Shown here one piece after another: positions 9,346 through 18,096 of a stretch of DNA of 64,000 bases. Every line of letters begins with the position of its first letter. The first letter of the stretch is position 1. A program made the position numbers and the translations under genes. This stretch comes from Halobacteriovoraceae bacterium (GTDB lineage Bacteria > Bdellovibrionota > Bacteriovoracia > Bacteriovoracales > Bacteriovoracaceae). A model generated the notes under the pieces. It worked only from the letters and a program-made list of their open reading frames with translations. It was not told where the DNA came from and ran no database searches. The stretch covers positions 62,001-126,000 of the forward strand of contig JACKAK010000007.1 in NCBI GenBank assembly GCA_020635115.1, given 5' to 3'.

Positions 9346-9854
9346 TAATTGTAATCTCCTTGAACAATAAATTTAAATTTAGGATAACCAGCAATAGCAG
9401 CAGTATGCATTACTTGTTGCATCACTTCGTATGGTAGAGTTTCATCAAGGACAATGTTTATTTTTTCAGTTAACTTCTTATCTCTATTAACGGTATTTGC
9501 GGGGGCCCTTTTATACATCTCAAGTTCTTCCGTTTCTTGTTGTTTCAAATCTTGTAATTTTTTTAAAAGAGTCGGAATTTCATTTGATCCAGTTGTAATA
9601 TTTCCTATGTTTTTATTATTTACCCATATTTCTTTATTCTTATTGACTTGGACAATTACTCCAAATGATCCCATGACTCTCGTATTTGAAAGAGGTAGCT
9701 CAATATGTTCTTGAAGGTCGATTGATAAATCAGAAGCATTATAACTTCTTAGAAGAAAAACAAGTAGAATAACTAATATATCCAATAAAGAAGTTATATC
9801 TATATCGACATTTTTTTCATTTTTTGAATGTCTTTTATTAAACCTACTTCTCAT
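9345..9854 (-). CDS. TolR/ExbD-like motor protein (AglQ/AglS type), second copy
   Basis: The protein has 169 residues. A short basic cytoplasmic tail (MRSRFNKRHSKNEKNVDIDI) is followed by one membrane helix containing the conserved aspartate (TSLLDILVILLVFLL). The periplasmic domain ends NIVLDETLPYEVMQQVMHTAAIAGYPKFKFIV, the usual ExbD/TolR fold with an insertion (RAPANTVNRDKK) in the middle. With the TolQ-like partner it would form a proton-driven motor. In Myxococcus the pair AglQ and AglS are both TolR-like, and this operon likewise has two. Which copy is Q and which S cannot be settled here. The start has an AGGA site and lies five bases after the upstream gene. Confidence 0.85.
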   Translation of the reverse strand: MRSRFNKRHSKNEKNVDIDITSLLDILVILLVFLLRSYNASDLSIDLQEHIELPLSNTRVMGSFGVIVQVNKNKEIWVNNKNIGNITTGSNEIPTLLKKLQDLKQQETEELEMYKRAPANTVNRDKKLTEKINIVLDETLPYEVMQQVMHTAAIAGYPKFKFIVQGDYN

Positions 9855-9859
9855 AAATC

Positions 9860-10378
9860 CTACATAATTGTTTCAAATGTTATATTGTCAAATAACTTTC
9901 TTGTAGTTTTAACAACTCCATTCACTGATTGCCCCGTAAGTGGAGGATGTGACTGATCAACTTTTCTAACTGCATCCATCACTTGAATTATTGTTTTATA
10001 ACTTATATTTTGTTGTGGTCTAAAGATGGCCGTTTTCTCATCAATATTTTTTACTTTTAACTCTATGAGTGTTCTATTGAGTAAATCCAAATCATAGGCC
10101 TTACCATCAAAGGGAATACTTTTTTGTATATCTCCATCTAGTCCTGTTTTGACTAGAATTTCTTGTTTTGATATTTCAACGACTAAATTTAATGGTGGTT
10201 TTTGATCCTTAAGATCATTTTCTTCTACCTCACTAACTACTGGAGCAGCACTTTCAAGTTCAAAAATATCTACAAACTGAGCAGACATTAAAAGAAAGAA
10301 AATAAATATAAATACTGCATCCATAATTGGAATTAAATTTAGTTTTTCTACTTGATTTCTTTTCTTTCTTGTTTTCAT
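9860..10378 (-). CDS. TolR/ExbD-like motor protein (AglQ/AglS type), first copy
   Basis: The protein has 172 residues. The N-terminus MKTRKKRNQVEKLNLIPIMD leads into a membrane helix (AVFIFIFFLLMSAQF) with the channel aspartate at residue 20, in the LIPxxD motif of TolR/ExbD. The periplasmic domain includes LVVEISKQEILVK and IIQVMDAVRKVDQSHPP. It follows the TolQ-like gene by 12 bases, with AGGA before the ATG. It should assemble with that protein as a proton channel driving conformational changes in the TPR and FHA/TonB proteins. The two TolR-like proteins differ strongly from each other, which argues for distinct roles rather than recent duplication. Confidence 0.87.
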   Translation of the reverse strand: MKTRKKRNQVEKLNLIPIMDAVFIFIFFLLMSAQFVDIFELESAAPVVSEVEENDLKDQKPPLNLVVEISKQEILVKTGLDGDIQKSIPFDGKAYDLDLLNRTLIELKVKNIDEKTAIFRPQQNISYKTIIQVMDAVRKVDQSHPPLTGQSVNGVVKTTRKLFDNITFETIM

Positions 10379-10390
10379 AAAATTATCCTA

Positions 10391-11179
10391 TTAAATACTC
10401 CCTGGGGCCGGGGGCAATCCACCATCGTCATCATCATCAATCTCTTCTTTTGTATAAGGAGCTGGAGAATAACTTTCACCAGAGGCAATCGCCTCTCGGT
10501 TTTCTTTAATTCCTCTGTTGGCCACCTTTTTTGTACCAAGTAAGTCTACTAGTCTTATTGAATATTTTTCAATATCAGCAATAATCTTATCAGACTTACT
10601 CGTTAGAATAGAGTGGATAACTAACACAGAGATTGCTGAGATTAGTCCTAATGCAGTTGTATTCATAGCTTTTGAAATCCCAAGTGCTAAAAGTTTTGCT
10701 TTGGAAGCTGGATCAGCAGTAGCAACTGCACTAAAAGACTGAATCAATCCATAAATAGTACCTAATAATCCCACCAAAGTTGAAATATTTGCAATTAGTC
10801 CAAGATAATTCATACGTTTTTCCAACCTAGGAACTGCATCTAGAACCGCTGCTTCTAGTGCATCATGTATTTGCTCTTTAGATTGATTGGCCCTTTTTAA
10901 GCCATCTCGCAAAACATTTGGAAGAAGTGCCTTTGAATTTGAACAGGATTGAATTGCTTTTTGAACATCGTTGAGAAGGACATTTCTCTTAATGATACTC
11001 ATAAGGTTATCAGCATCAATGTCGTAAGTAAAAAAACTCATAACCCTCTCAAGTGCAATTGCAATACCTATGATCCATACACCTGCAATGATCCACATAA
11101 AGATACCACCATCATCCATGAAGATCCTTAAATCTTGTAGGAACGATGTTTGTTGGATTATTTCATTAGTCGTTTCCAT
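10391..11179 (-). CDS. aglR: TolQ/ExbB/MotA-family proton-channel protein (AglR-like)
   Basis: The protein has 262 residues. Three membrane helices are visible: WIIAGVWIIGIAIALERV near residue 30, LGLIANISTLVGLLGTIYGL near 125-145 and TTALGLISAISVLVIHSIL near 172-190, with a large cytoplasmic loop between the first two. These are the MotA/TolQ/ExbB signatures. The C-terminal tail is unusual: DDDDDGGLPPAPGSI after a charged linker. In the Myxococcus gliding motor this role is AglR, the stator subunit paired with two TolR-like proteins, exactly as here. The ribosome site AGGGG lies six bases before the ATG. Confidence 0.88.
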   Translation of the reverse strand: METTNEIIQQTSFLQDLRIFMDDGGIFMWIIAGVWIIGIAIALERVMSFFTYDIDADNLMSIIKRNVLLNDVQKAIQSCSNSKALLPNVLRDGLKRANQSKEQIHDALEAAVLDAVPRLEKRMNYLGLIANISTLVGLLGTIYGLIQSFSAVATADPASKAKLLALGISKAMNTTALGLISAISVLVIHSILTSKSDKIIADIEKYSIRLVDLLGTKKVANRGIKENREAIASGESYSPAPYTKEEIDDDDDGGLPPAPGSI

Positions 11180-11194
11180 TCTAAACCCCTGAGT

Positions 11195-11464
11195 TTATCT
11201 TAAATTGACTACGTCAACTTTATTTTCTTTATCAAAATTTGTTCTATCATATAAATTTCGGTTAAATGTTCTTCGTTCCCTTTGTTTTACCGAGAGATCT
11301 CCAGGAGAGATTATATTTCCTTTGATTTCTAAATCACCAAGATCTATTCTCTCGTACTTTTTAAATTTTATTCGTACATTTTTATTTTTATATTGATCAG
11401 GAACTTCATCTTGAGAATATAAAAGGTTCGCATTTAATAAAAATAAAAGTAATATGTACTTCAT
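11195..11464 (-). CDS. Small secreted protein of the Glt-like operon
   Basis: The protein has 89 residues. A signal peptide (MKYILLLFLLNANLLYSQ) precedes a short, highly charged mature region: YERIDLGDLEIKGNIISPGD, then SVKQRERRTFNRNLYDRTNF and a final DVVNLR. Its start overlaps the preceding stop by four bases (ATGA), and it ends 15 bases before aglR, so it is firmly part of the operon. I do not recognise the family. Comparable small proteins beside TolQ-like genes occur in related motility clusters, but I cannot name one with confidence. It is probably a periplasmic partner of the complex. Confidence 0.7.
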   Translation of the reverse strand: MKYILLLFLLNANLLYSQDEVPDQYKNKNVRIKFKKYERIDLGDLEIKGNIISPGDLSVKQRERRTFNRNLYDRTNFDKENKVDVVNLR

Positions 11465-12897
11465 GATTTAGCTCCTGGCCCAACTTTTACAGACTTACAA
11501 TTTGACTCTAAACCAAAACTATAGTCTCCAAGTTCATCGGCCCAAAAAGACCCTTTAAATTCCCAAAAAAATTGAAAGGTATCTCTTTTCACATTTTCAT
11601 GACTCCCTCTTGATCGACCAGAAATTAATTTTTGATTTTTATATAGGAGACTTCTTTTCTTTGATGAAATCTCAAGCTTTATATTGAACATTTCTGCTGA
11701 AAAACTATAGATTTCATTAACCGTTTGGAACATATTTTTTTTCACAAAGTGGTTCATTTTTAGTTTTATAAGTTCATAATCATCGAGCACCCATTCTGCC
11801 ATAATTCTTTTTAACGAATTATTTGGAAGTTTTTTAATCCTCTTGTATTCATCTTTCGATTCATTATAAGCTATTAAATCAAGACTGTATTTTACGGTTT
11901 TTTTCATCTTTGTTTTCATATTCCTCATGAAAAAAGTATTTCCAATTTTTGTCTCTTTATTACTCATTATTAAATTGAAAAAGAAATGCTCTGAATCTTT
12001 ATATTTGTCTAATATTGTTTTCAACTGATTGCTACGCTTTTTATACTCTTCATAATAATTGTTAATTACATTTATTGAATCATCCCACAGGCAAAGTTTA
12101 AAATACGCCAGGGACATTAATACTTCAGATTCGGGGTAAAAATATTCTGAAAGAAGGGGAGACTTATAAGTGGTTATGATGCCAAGAGTTCTGTTATAAT
12201 CTCCCAGCTTATAAAAAACCCACGCTTTTTCAAGTAAGATAAATGGCCAGTTATAGGAAGTTTTAGGAATGAGATCATAGATTTCAAGAGCTTTTTGAAA
12301 ATCCTCAGATCTATAATACAATCTGGCAGAATGAATAATACATTTTTCGGCCACAAGAATATAATATTTTTTGAGTTTTTCATTTTTAACTTGATCGGCG
12401 GCCACACTTGATAGATTTTGGCATCTGTTATAATACTTTTGCGCGTCTTTATCCTTATTGAAATTAGAGCTTATAACACCTAAAACAAACACACTTTCAA
12501 CAATATTTTTATTGCTCTCTTCAACATTTTTTAAGTATTTTTGGGCCAATTCATAATTTCTTTCGTTAAAATATTTCATTCCTAATAAAAAATTTATGGT
12601 TGGGTCACTGAATTTTTTAAGCACATCTATTTCAATATCCATGAAAGCTTCTTTTCCTGTCTTCATAAGAATAACTTCTAGTGCTTTAGAAAACTTATTT
12701 GACAATTTTTCAGTTTTTTCGAGATGTAATTTTGCAGAATTTAGAGCTGAAAAATAGTATTTTGAATTAATAAATTGATAGGTCATTTTTTCGTATTTGC
12801 TAGGATCTTTTGAACGATAATACTTATAGGCCTTCTTTAATGAAGCTTGTCCATTAAAACTCAGTGAAATAAATAGAAGACCAAATAAGAACTTCAT
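11461..12897 (-). CDS. Secreted TPR protein (GltC-like)
   Basis: The protein has 478 residues. The ATG at 12897 gives a signal peptide (MKFLFGLLFISLSFNGQA). The longer frame would need a TTG at 12915 inside the upstream gene. TPR-like helix pairs occupy about residues 100-300, with motifs such as NFLLGMKYFNERNYELAQKY and LEKAWVFYKLGDYNRTLGII. The C-terminus (TFQFFWEFKGSFWADELGDY) is aromatic and globular. In Myxococcus the second gliding cluster pairs the TPR protein GltC with the barrels GltA and GltB. Here the TPR gene follows a barrel gene by one base, so a GltC-like role is inferred from order and fold, not from close similarity. Confidence 0.65.
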   Translation of the reverse strand: MKFLFGLLFISLSFNGQASLKKAYKYYRSKDPSKYEKMTYQFINSKYYFSALNSAKLHLEKTEKLSNKFSKALEVILMKTGKEAFMDIEIDVLKKFSDPTINFLLGMKYFNERNYELAQKYLKNVEESNKNIVESVFVLGVISSNFNKDKDAQKYYNRCQNLSSVAADQVKNEKLKKYYILVAEKCIIHSARLYYRSEDFQKALEIYDLIPKTSYNWPFILLEKAWVFYKLGDYNRTLGIITTYKSPLLSEYFYPESEVLMSLAYFKLCLWDDSINVINNYYEEYKKRSNQLKTILDKYKDSEHFFFNLIMSNKETKIGNTFFMRNMKTKMKKTVKYSLDLIAYNESKDEYKRIKKLPNNSLKRIMAEWVLDDYELIKLKMNHFVKKNMFQTVNEIYSFSAEMFNIKLEISSKKRSLLYKNQKLISGRSRGSHENVKRDTFQFFWEFKGSFWADELGDYSFGLESNCKSVKVGPGAKS

Positions 12898-12898
12898 T

Positions 12899-13588
12899 TT
12901 AAAACCTAAAACCAAAGTTTAACATTGTATCTACATTTGTTCTGGTTTTTTCACCTGACAACACTCCAGGTGCTTTATACCAATCATTTTGTAATTCAAG
13001 ACCAATATGCCAGTTTTTATTCAAATAAAATCTAAGCGCCATTTTCAGCATTAATGCATTATAGGATTCTGTTTCATATATTGTTTCTGCAGAACTATCG
13101 GCCGCAGAAGTTTTATTACTTTCTGCTTGTAGTATTCCAAAACCAGCTCCAAAATACCAATCGAAATAGAATATTTTATTAAAAGTATTTATTTTCCCAT
13201 AAAAGGGAGACCATATAAAGTATCCACCCATGCTTGTGTTAATTCTTCTAATAAAAGGCATAACTTCAGCAGCTCTTTGGACTTCTTTTAAAGCTGTGTT
13301 ATCTGAATTTTGATACATTGAATATTTCAGTTCTATTCCAAACTCTTCCGTAAAAAAGAAACCTGGTTTAATCTGAAAACCTGTTGTATTTTGAAAATCA
13401 CTTGATAGACCTATAAGTGCACTTACATCAAAATAAATAGTACCTTTTTTTCTAAACACTTTATTTTGAAGAACGTAAACTTTTTTGTCTGGATCAAGCC
13501 AAAGAAATTTATACAAATCAGATTCGGCCGCATAAACTCGTGGGATTATCCATACAAACAATATAAAAAATAGTATTATCCTCTTCAT
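12899..13588 (-). CDS. Outer-membrane beta-barrel protein (GltA/GltB-like)
   Basis: The protein has 229 residues and is the first gene of the operon. The ATG at 13588, after GGAAGG, gives a signal peptide MKRIILFFILFVWIIPRVYA. The mature part alternates short hydrophobic strands with polar turns (GTIYFDVSALIGLSSDF, FFTEEFGIELKYSMY, IFYFDWYFGAGFGIL, WHIGLELQNDWY) and ends in FGFRF with a terminal aromatic, the classic barrel-assembly signal. The layout resembles the myxobacterial outer-membrane barrel family found in gliding clusters. It would anchor the envelope-spanning complex in the outer membrane. Confidence 0.72.
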   Translation of the reverse strand: MKRIILFFILFVWIIPRVYAAESDLYKFLWLDPDKKVYVLQNKVFRKKGTIYFDVSALIGLSSDFQNTTGFQIKPGFFFTEEFGIELKYSMYQNSDNTALKEVQRAAEVMPFIRRINTSMGGYFIWSPFYGKINTFNKIFYFDWYFGAGFGILQAESNKTSAADSSAETIYETESYNALMLKMALRFYLNKNWHIGLELQNDWYKAPGVLSGEKTRTNVDTMLNFGFRF

Positions 13589-13720
13589 AAACCTTCCAAT
13601 ACTTTTCTCCTCTATTTTACTGATCGACACAAATGCTTGAATAAATTAGTAATAAAAAGGAAAAAAATTCCTTTTTCACTATAAGTTCTTGTTATAAGAT
13701 AAAAAAAATAATCTATTAAC

Positions 13721-13736
13721 ATTAGTTAAAACTAAT
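13721..13736. promoter_or_regulatory. Dyad in the divergent promoter region
   Basis: ATTAGT-TAAA-ACTAAT is a perfect six-base dyad in the 266-base gap between the divergent barrel operon and the lipoprotein gene at 13855. It could be an operator for either side. The gap also holds AT-rich runs but no promoter I can define securely. Confidence 0.25.
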
Positions 13737-13854
13737 ATTCAATGATAGTGCCTAGAGAAATGGGCATATTTTAGACAAAATAATTTTATTATAAATCATC
13801 TCTTACCCGATAAGCAGATAACCATAGACATTCAATATAATCCACGGAGGTATT

Positions 13855-14478
13855 ATGAAGTTTTTTAGATTTAACTTATTCTTAATTCTAATTTCATTTT
13901 TGCATTTATCTTGTTCCAGCGGAGATGGTAAAAACGTCCAAGTCAATGGCCTACAGGGCCCCTATGTTGAAAAAAATGATCGTCAGCTACTCATTTCGGT
14001 TGTTTTGGAAAATGTTTTTACTGATGGAGGGCTTAGGTATCCATTACATGAAATTAAAGATTCATACATCGAAATTGCTCCACATCAATCAAGTAAAGGA
14101 ACTCTCTTTGCTGCTTCTTTAAATATTGATGAAATATTAAATGGAGATGTAAAAGAACTTCCTGAAATGTCACTTCCTGGAGGGAGAGCACTACCAGGTG
14201 TTTCAAGAGGAAAATTACCTGCTTCAGCATTTACTATTGATAGATTTCCAAATACAGTCATTTATGTTGGAAGTGAGGTATTTGGGATCTTTGTACCTGT
14301 TAAAGGATTAAATGTCGGACAAGGTATTTTAACATTTCGTTACTATATCAAAGGACATAGGGCCGGAAATTTATCAGTTGTTGGACACGATGCAAACGGT
14401 GAAAATGAAGGTTTACTTTTGATGCTTGATCTAAATGAAACTGTTAAGCAAAAACTTAAAGATCTTGGATATCTTTAA
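13855..14478 (+). CDS. Hypothetical lipoprotein
   Basis: The protein has 207 residues, with a GGAGG ribosome site five bases before the ATG. The signal peptide MKFFRFNLFLILISFLHLSC carries an HLSC lipobox at Cys20, followed by SSGDGKN. The mature part appears to be all-beta, with proline- and glycine-rich turns (LPGGRALPGVSRGKLPA) and a repeated strand pattern near the end (GILTFRYYIKGHRAGNLSVV). I recognise no family. It is transcribed divergently from the Glt-like operon and ends at a strong hairpin terminator, so it is probably monocistronic. Confidence 0.7.
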   Translation: MKFFRFNLFLILISFLHLSCSSGDGKNVQVNGLQGPYVEKNDRQLLISVVLENVFTDGGLRYPLHEIKDSYIEIAPHQSSKGTLFAASLNIDEILNGDVKELPEMSLPGGRALPGVSRGKLPASAFTIDRFPNTVIYVGSEVFGIFVPVKGLNVGQGILTFRYYIKGHRAGNLSVVGHDANGENEGLLLMLDLNETVKQKLKDLGYL

Positions 14479-14490
14479 ATTTTTGAAAAT

Positions 14491-14525
14491 AAGATAAGAG
14501 GAGAGCTTGTCTTTCCTCTTATCTT
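14491..14525 (+). terminator. Hairpin terminator after the lipoprotein gene
   Basis: AAGATAAGAGGA (14491-14502) and TCCTCTTATCTT (14514-14525) form a perfect 12-base-pair stem with an 11-base loop, 12 bases past the stop at 14478. Only a short T run follows. The next gene starts 16 bases after the stem. Confidence 0.7.
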
Positions 14526-14541
14526 TTGACATATATAAATC

Positions 14542-15504
14542 ATGAAACACACTTCTGATGCACTGGTATTTTGTGATAAAGGTGAGAATTTAAAAATTCT
14601 ACTCATTAAAAGAAAAAATAATCCTTATAAAAACTTTTGGGCACTTCCTGGTGGTTTTTTGGAAGAAGGTGAAAATCCACATACTGCATGTCTACGGGAG
14701 TTGGAAGAAGAAACCCAATTAAATTTAAACCAAGAAGGTTATCCTCTATCCCTCAGGCAACGAATCGGTCGAGATCCCCGTGGAGAAGTAAAGTCTTATC
14801 CTTTTATGTTTCATATTGAAAATGAAGTCCCTGTAATTGCTCAAGATGATGCTAAAGAAGTTAAGTGGATAAGAATTTTAGATTTTCCAAGTTTAGCATT
14901 TGATCATGAGGAAATTATTTGTGAAGGACTTGGTTGTTTATTCAATTTATTTAAAGAAAAATTTTCACGAAATTTATTGCCTAGTTGTTTTTATCCATTT
15001 TCATTGGACCCTATGAAGGAAGTTGTTTTCTTTGGCGGTAGCTTTAATCCCTGGCACGAAGGCCATGCAGAGGCAATAAGACAAATAAATGAAAAACATA
15101 AAATTCCAGTAGTCATTGTTCCAGATTTTAACCCTTGGAAAAAGAGAAATCAATTGAGTTCTTTTTTGATCTTAAAAGAAATTATTTCAAAAAATAGTGA
15201 TAAGAATATTTTTATCTTTCCAGGTTTTATTGGGATAGAAAATGAAAACCCTACGATAGACTGGATTTCAAAACTAGATTTGACAAAGATTTCACTACTA
15301 ATAGGAGAGGATAATCTTGAGAGATTTCATCTGTGGAAAAATTATAAGCTCGTATTAAATAAAATTGAAAAGCTATATGTCTTACCACGTGCTCATTGTA
15401 AGAAACAATCTAATGAACTGATACTTCGTAAGGTTAAGTTTCTTGATAAGCATCTGTATGAAGAAATTTCATCATCTAAAATCAGAGAGAAAACTAATAA
15501 CTAG
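14542..15504 (+). CDS. Nudix hydrolase-NadD-like adenylyltransferase fusion
   Basis: The protein has 320 residues. The N-terminal ~145 residues form a Nudix domain with a complete box (Gly38, Glu44, REL at 52-54, EE at 56-57). The C-terminal part from about residue 158 has the nucleotidyltransferase motif GGSFNPWHEGH (165-175), then PTIDWISKL, LLIGEDNLERFHLWK and ISSSKIR, all characteristic of NadD, nicotinate mononucleotide adenylyltransferase. A single polypeptide would make dinucleotide cofactor and hydrolyse a nucleoside diphosphate derivative such as ADP-ribose or a damaged dinucleotide. The ATG follows a terminator by 16 bases with no visible ribosome site. Its 3' end overlaps the convergent lipoprotein gene by 11 bases. 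Confidence 0.82.
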   Translation: MKHTSDALVFCDKGENLKILLIKRKNNPYKNFWALPGGFLEEGENPHTACLRELEEETQLNLNQEGYPLSLRQRIGRDPRGEVKSYPFMFHIENEVPVIAQDDAKEVKWIRILDFPSLAFDHEEIICEGLGCLFNLFKEKFSRNLLPSCFYPFSLDPMKEVVFFGGSFNPWHEGHAEAIRQINEKHKIPVVIVPDFNPWKKRNQLSSFLILKEIISKNSDKNIFIFPGFIGIENENPTIDWISKLDLTKISLLIGEDNLERFHLWKNYKLVLNKIEKLYVLPRAHCKKQSNELILRKVKFLDKHLYEEISSSKIREKTNN

Positions 15505-17953
15505 AACCAATCGGTAAACTTGTGAAATCTACTTTTGTTCCTTTTATATCATAAACTTCGCTTGTATCGTTCATTTTTTGAAATGCCGTTTTGTTTTCAA
15601 TATTTTCAAAAATACTACTAGTGCCTTGTCCTGGTGCGAGAAAGTCAGTATCTTTGTTGCGAGTAAAATCATCATCATAAAAAACGATATAGTCACTAAG
15701 CAACTCTTCATCAATAAATGACAACTCAACTGAATTCTTGTTATTTAGGAGTATGTTATCTACAACATAATTTGTAATATCTTTTTTACGATAATAGTTT
15801 GAAGAAGCAAAATATTCTCCATTTCTTATATTGATCTCATTGATCAGGATATCAAAGTTATCAACATAATCATTTGAGAATGAAAAATTATTGAAATAAT
15901 GTAATTTATGAAATTGCCCATCACTATCTGTTAGGTTCAAAGTATGTGTTAGACCAATAGATGTATTGTTAAACATATAGAGATTCATTATTGGATCAGA
16001 TGAGGCCAGGGTAGTAGAAGATACTACCGCGTATTGATTCGATCCCGTCCCATTGGTGTATGTGTTGCTAAATTGATTAAAATAAATAAAGTACCTGCTT
16101 CCACCATTGAGACCTATATAATTTATGCCTATGCTAGGATCGTGTGAGTGAAAGAGATTTGAGCGAATATGAATATTATCAAGTCCATATTCACTAGTGT
16201 CATCAAGAGCTGCTATCATATAAACGTTGTTTGCGTTACGTTTAAAATAGATTCCTTCAATGATGACGTTGGGAACTCTGATTTGTATTGAATTATTACT
16301 TCCTTCAGTTTGATAGACATAGAAATGATCAGATGGATTATCACTTATGACTCCCAAATGTCTAAAAGATAGCTTTGAATATTTTCGACCTTGAGGTGTT
16401 ATAAGATGAATTCTGTTTCGATTACTTGTTATATAATTCTCAATTTGTATTTGTATATTAGGTTTCTCTATATGAGCGCTATCTCCATAGCAAAATACCT
16501 TAAAGTCTATTTTTTCAGTGACAAGATCTATTTTGCTTCCATTTGTTTTTAACCATCCTTGAGGATAAATAAAATTCAAAGGGTTTTCTAACTCACCTTC
16601 ATAATGTTTATAAATTTGACTTCCAAGAATATAGTTAACCACTGCGGTTTGAGATATAGATGGTATTGTAGGTACAGATGTTGCGTTAAAAAGGGCTTTC
16701 AAACTTATAAATGATTTGGAGATGAAAAAGTGTTTTGTACCACCAGTCGAAATGACATTTCTTGGATTTTTTCCTTTATCTAGAGACTGGACGCTATATC
16801 GATTTGTCGATTTATTATATCCTGTCACAACTAATAATGCATTTGCTTGTCTCCTCGTATCGTTGGTATCATATAAAATCAGATCTCCTGCTCCAATAAA
16901 ATCAATTTGATCTTGATCAATTTCTTCGACATTTTCAAACCATACTTGCCCATTTTTAACCATCAAAGAAAGCTCTCTTCCCTGATTAAGAATAGACTGT
17001 GAGTCAATTGACCATGGTGTTCCACTCTCTTCAACTGGCATTAGAGAGCGCATCTCTGTTCTGATAACGTTTCCTTTGGATGTACTACCGGCAACTCTAA
17101 AAGCAGGAGAAAAAGAAGTTGAATAGGCCCTAGTTGTATCAATATTTTGCGCCGTTACCTTTAGTCTGATTTTTTGCCCCACTAACCTCTGTGGAATCTT
17201 AATATCTCTAAGAAAGAAAAATCCTTTGTTCAAACCTGCAGATGCACTTGGAAGACTTTTGTTATTTTCGTCAATATTCATTAAGAATTCTAGGTCGATA
17301 TTGCTAAGAAGGAGTGACTCAATTGGGATATCTCCCGCTTCGTTGTAAAAATCAATAGTGAGATTGAAAACATTTTGATTTAAATCAATTCCGCCTTTGT
17401 CAAGATAAAGCATGACATCTCTTAAATCCCAATCAACTGAAAATAGATTGTCTTCAAATCGATTGAGAAAGACAAATTCTGTTATTTCATTTTGTGTCTT
17501 AATTTCATCGTAAATGATCGACTTATTTCCATGTTCTCCGTCAGGATCAACGACTTCAATGAGTGCCCTGTAGGGCATATTTTTATAGATTGTCTCTATT
17601 CCTGCATATGAAAAATCTTTTGCATTGATATGAATTGTATTTTCACCAGCAGGAAAAGGCCCAAGTTTTTTGAATTTTTCACCTAACCCATCTTCATCTA
17701 TGATATTGCAATCTGCATGCTTACATAGATACAGGTCATACTTAGCATTTTGATTTGTGTCCCCTTCAACCTTGAAAGTTATATCTATAGTTAGATTAGT
17801 GGTTGAATTTCCCTGTTTTGAAATGGCCACGGTATTTAAAGCACTCGATTCGACAGATATGATATTCAATGCTTCTGTAAAACTCTCTGGAGATACAATA
17901 CAGGATGTAAATTGAGTCGCAATAATCAGAAGTAAAAATGCTTTAAAATTCAT
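15494..17953 (-). CDS. Large lipoprotein with beta-helix-like region, paralogue A
   Basis: The protein has 819 residues. AGGACG precedes the ATG. The signal peptide ends TSC (MNFKAFLLLIIATQFTSC), giving a lipoprotein. Residues ~50-320 look like tandem Ig-like or Fn3-like beta domains (NLTIDITFKVEGDTNQNAKY). Residues ~480-720 carry right-handed beta-helix-like rungs: VIIEGIYFKRN, IHIRSNLF, RYFIYFNQF and LYMFNNTSIG. Both it and the next gene share CxVxPxSFTEAxNIIS at the mature N-terminus and the ending VDxxSLPIGSxY. The family is unknown to me. Surface display or adhesion/carbohydrate binding are possibilities. Confidence 0.72.
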   Translation of the reverse strand: MNFKAFLLLIIATQFTSCIVSPESFTEALNIISVESSALNTVAISKQGNSTTNLTIDITFKVEGDTNQNAKYDLYLCKHADCNIIDEDGLGEKFKKLGPFPAGENTIHINAKDFSYAGIETIYKNMPYRALIEVVDPDGEHGNKSIIYDEIKTQNEITEFVFLNRFEDNLFSVDWDLRDVMLYLDKGGIDLNQNVFNLTIDFYNEAGDIPIESLLLSNIDLEFLMNIDENNKSLPSASAGLNKGFFFLRDIKIPQRLVGQKIRLKVTAQNIDTTRAYSTSFSPAFRVAGSTSKGNVIRTEMRSLMPVEESGTPWSIDSQSILNQGRELSLMVKNGQVWFENVEEIDQDQIDFIGAGDLILYDTNDTRRQANALLVVTGYNKSTNRYSVQSLDKGKNPRNVISTGGTKHFFISKSFISLKALFNATSVPTIPSISQTAVVNYILGSQIYKHYEGELENPLNFIYPQGWLKTNGSKIDLVTEKIDFKVFCYGDSAHIEKPNIQIQIENYITSNRNRIHLITPQGRKYSKLSFRHLGVISDNPSDHFYVYQTEGSNNSIQIRVPNVIIEGIYFKRNANNVYMIAALDDTSEYGLDNIHIRSNLFHSHDPSIGINYIGLNGGSRYFIYFNQFSNTYTNGTGSNQYAVVSSTTLASSDPIMNLYMFNNTSIGLTHTLNLTDSDGQFHKLHYFNNFSFSNDYVDNFDILINEINIRNGEYFASSNYYRKKDITNYVVDNILLNNKNSVELSFIDEELLSDYIVFYDDDFTRNKDTDFLAPGQGTSSIFENIENKTAFQKMNDTSEVYDIKGTKVDFTSLPIGSSY

Positions 17954-18096
17954 TAACGTCCTACATCGTTTCTCACGTTTGTATTGACATTATTATAAAG
18001 CATTGACTTGTATAATCATTTTGAGTGAATAAAAACAAGATGTTATAAATTCTTTTTACAAATGTTCTTTTTTTTGATGCCTTAGAAGATTGGCGC

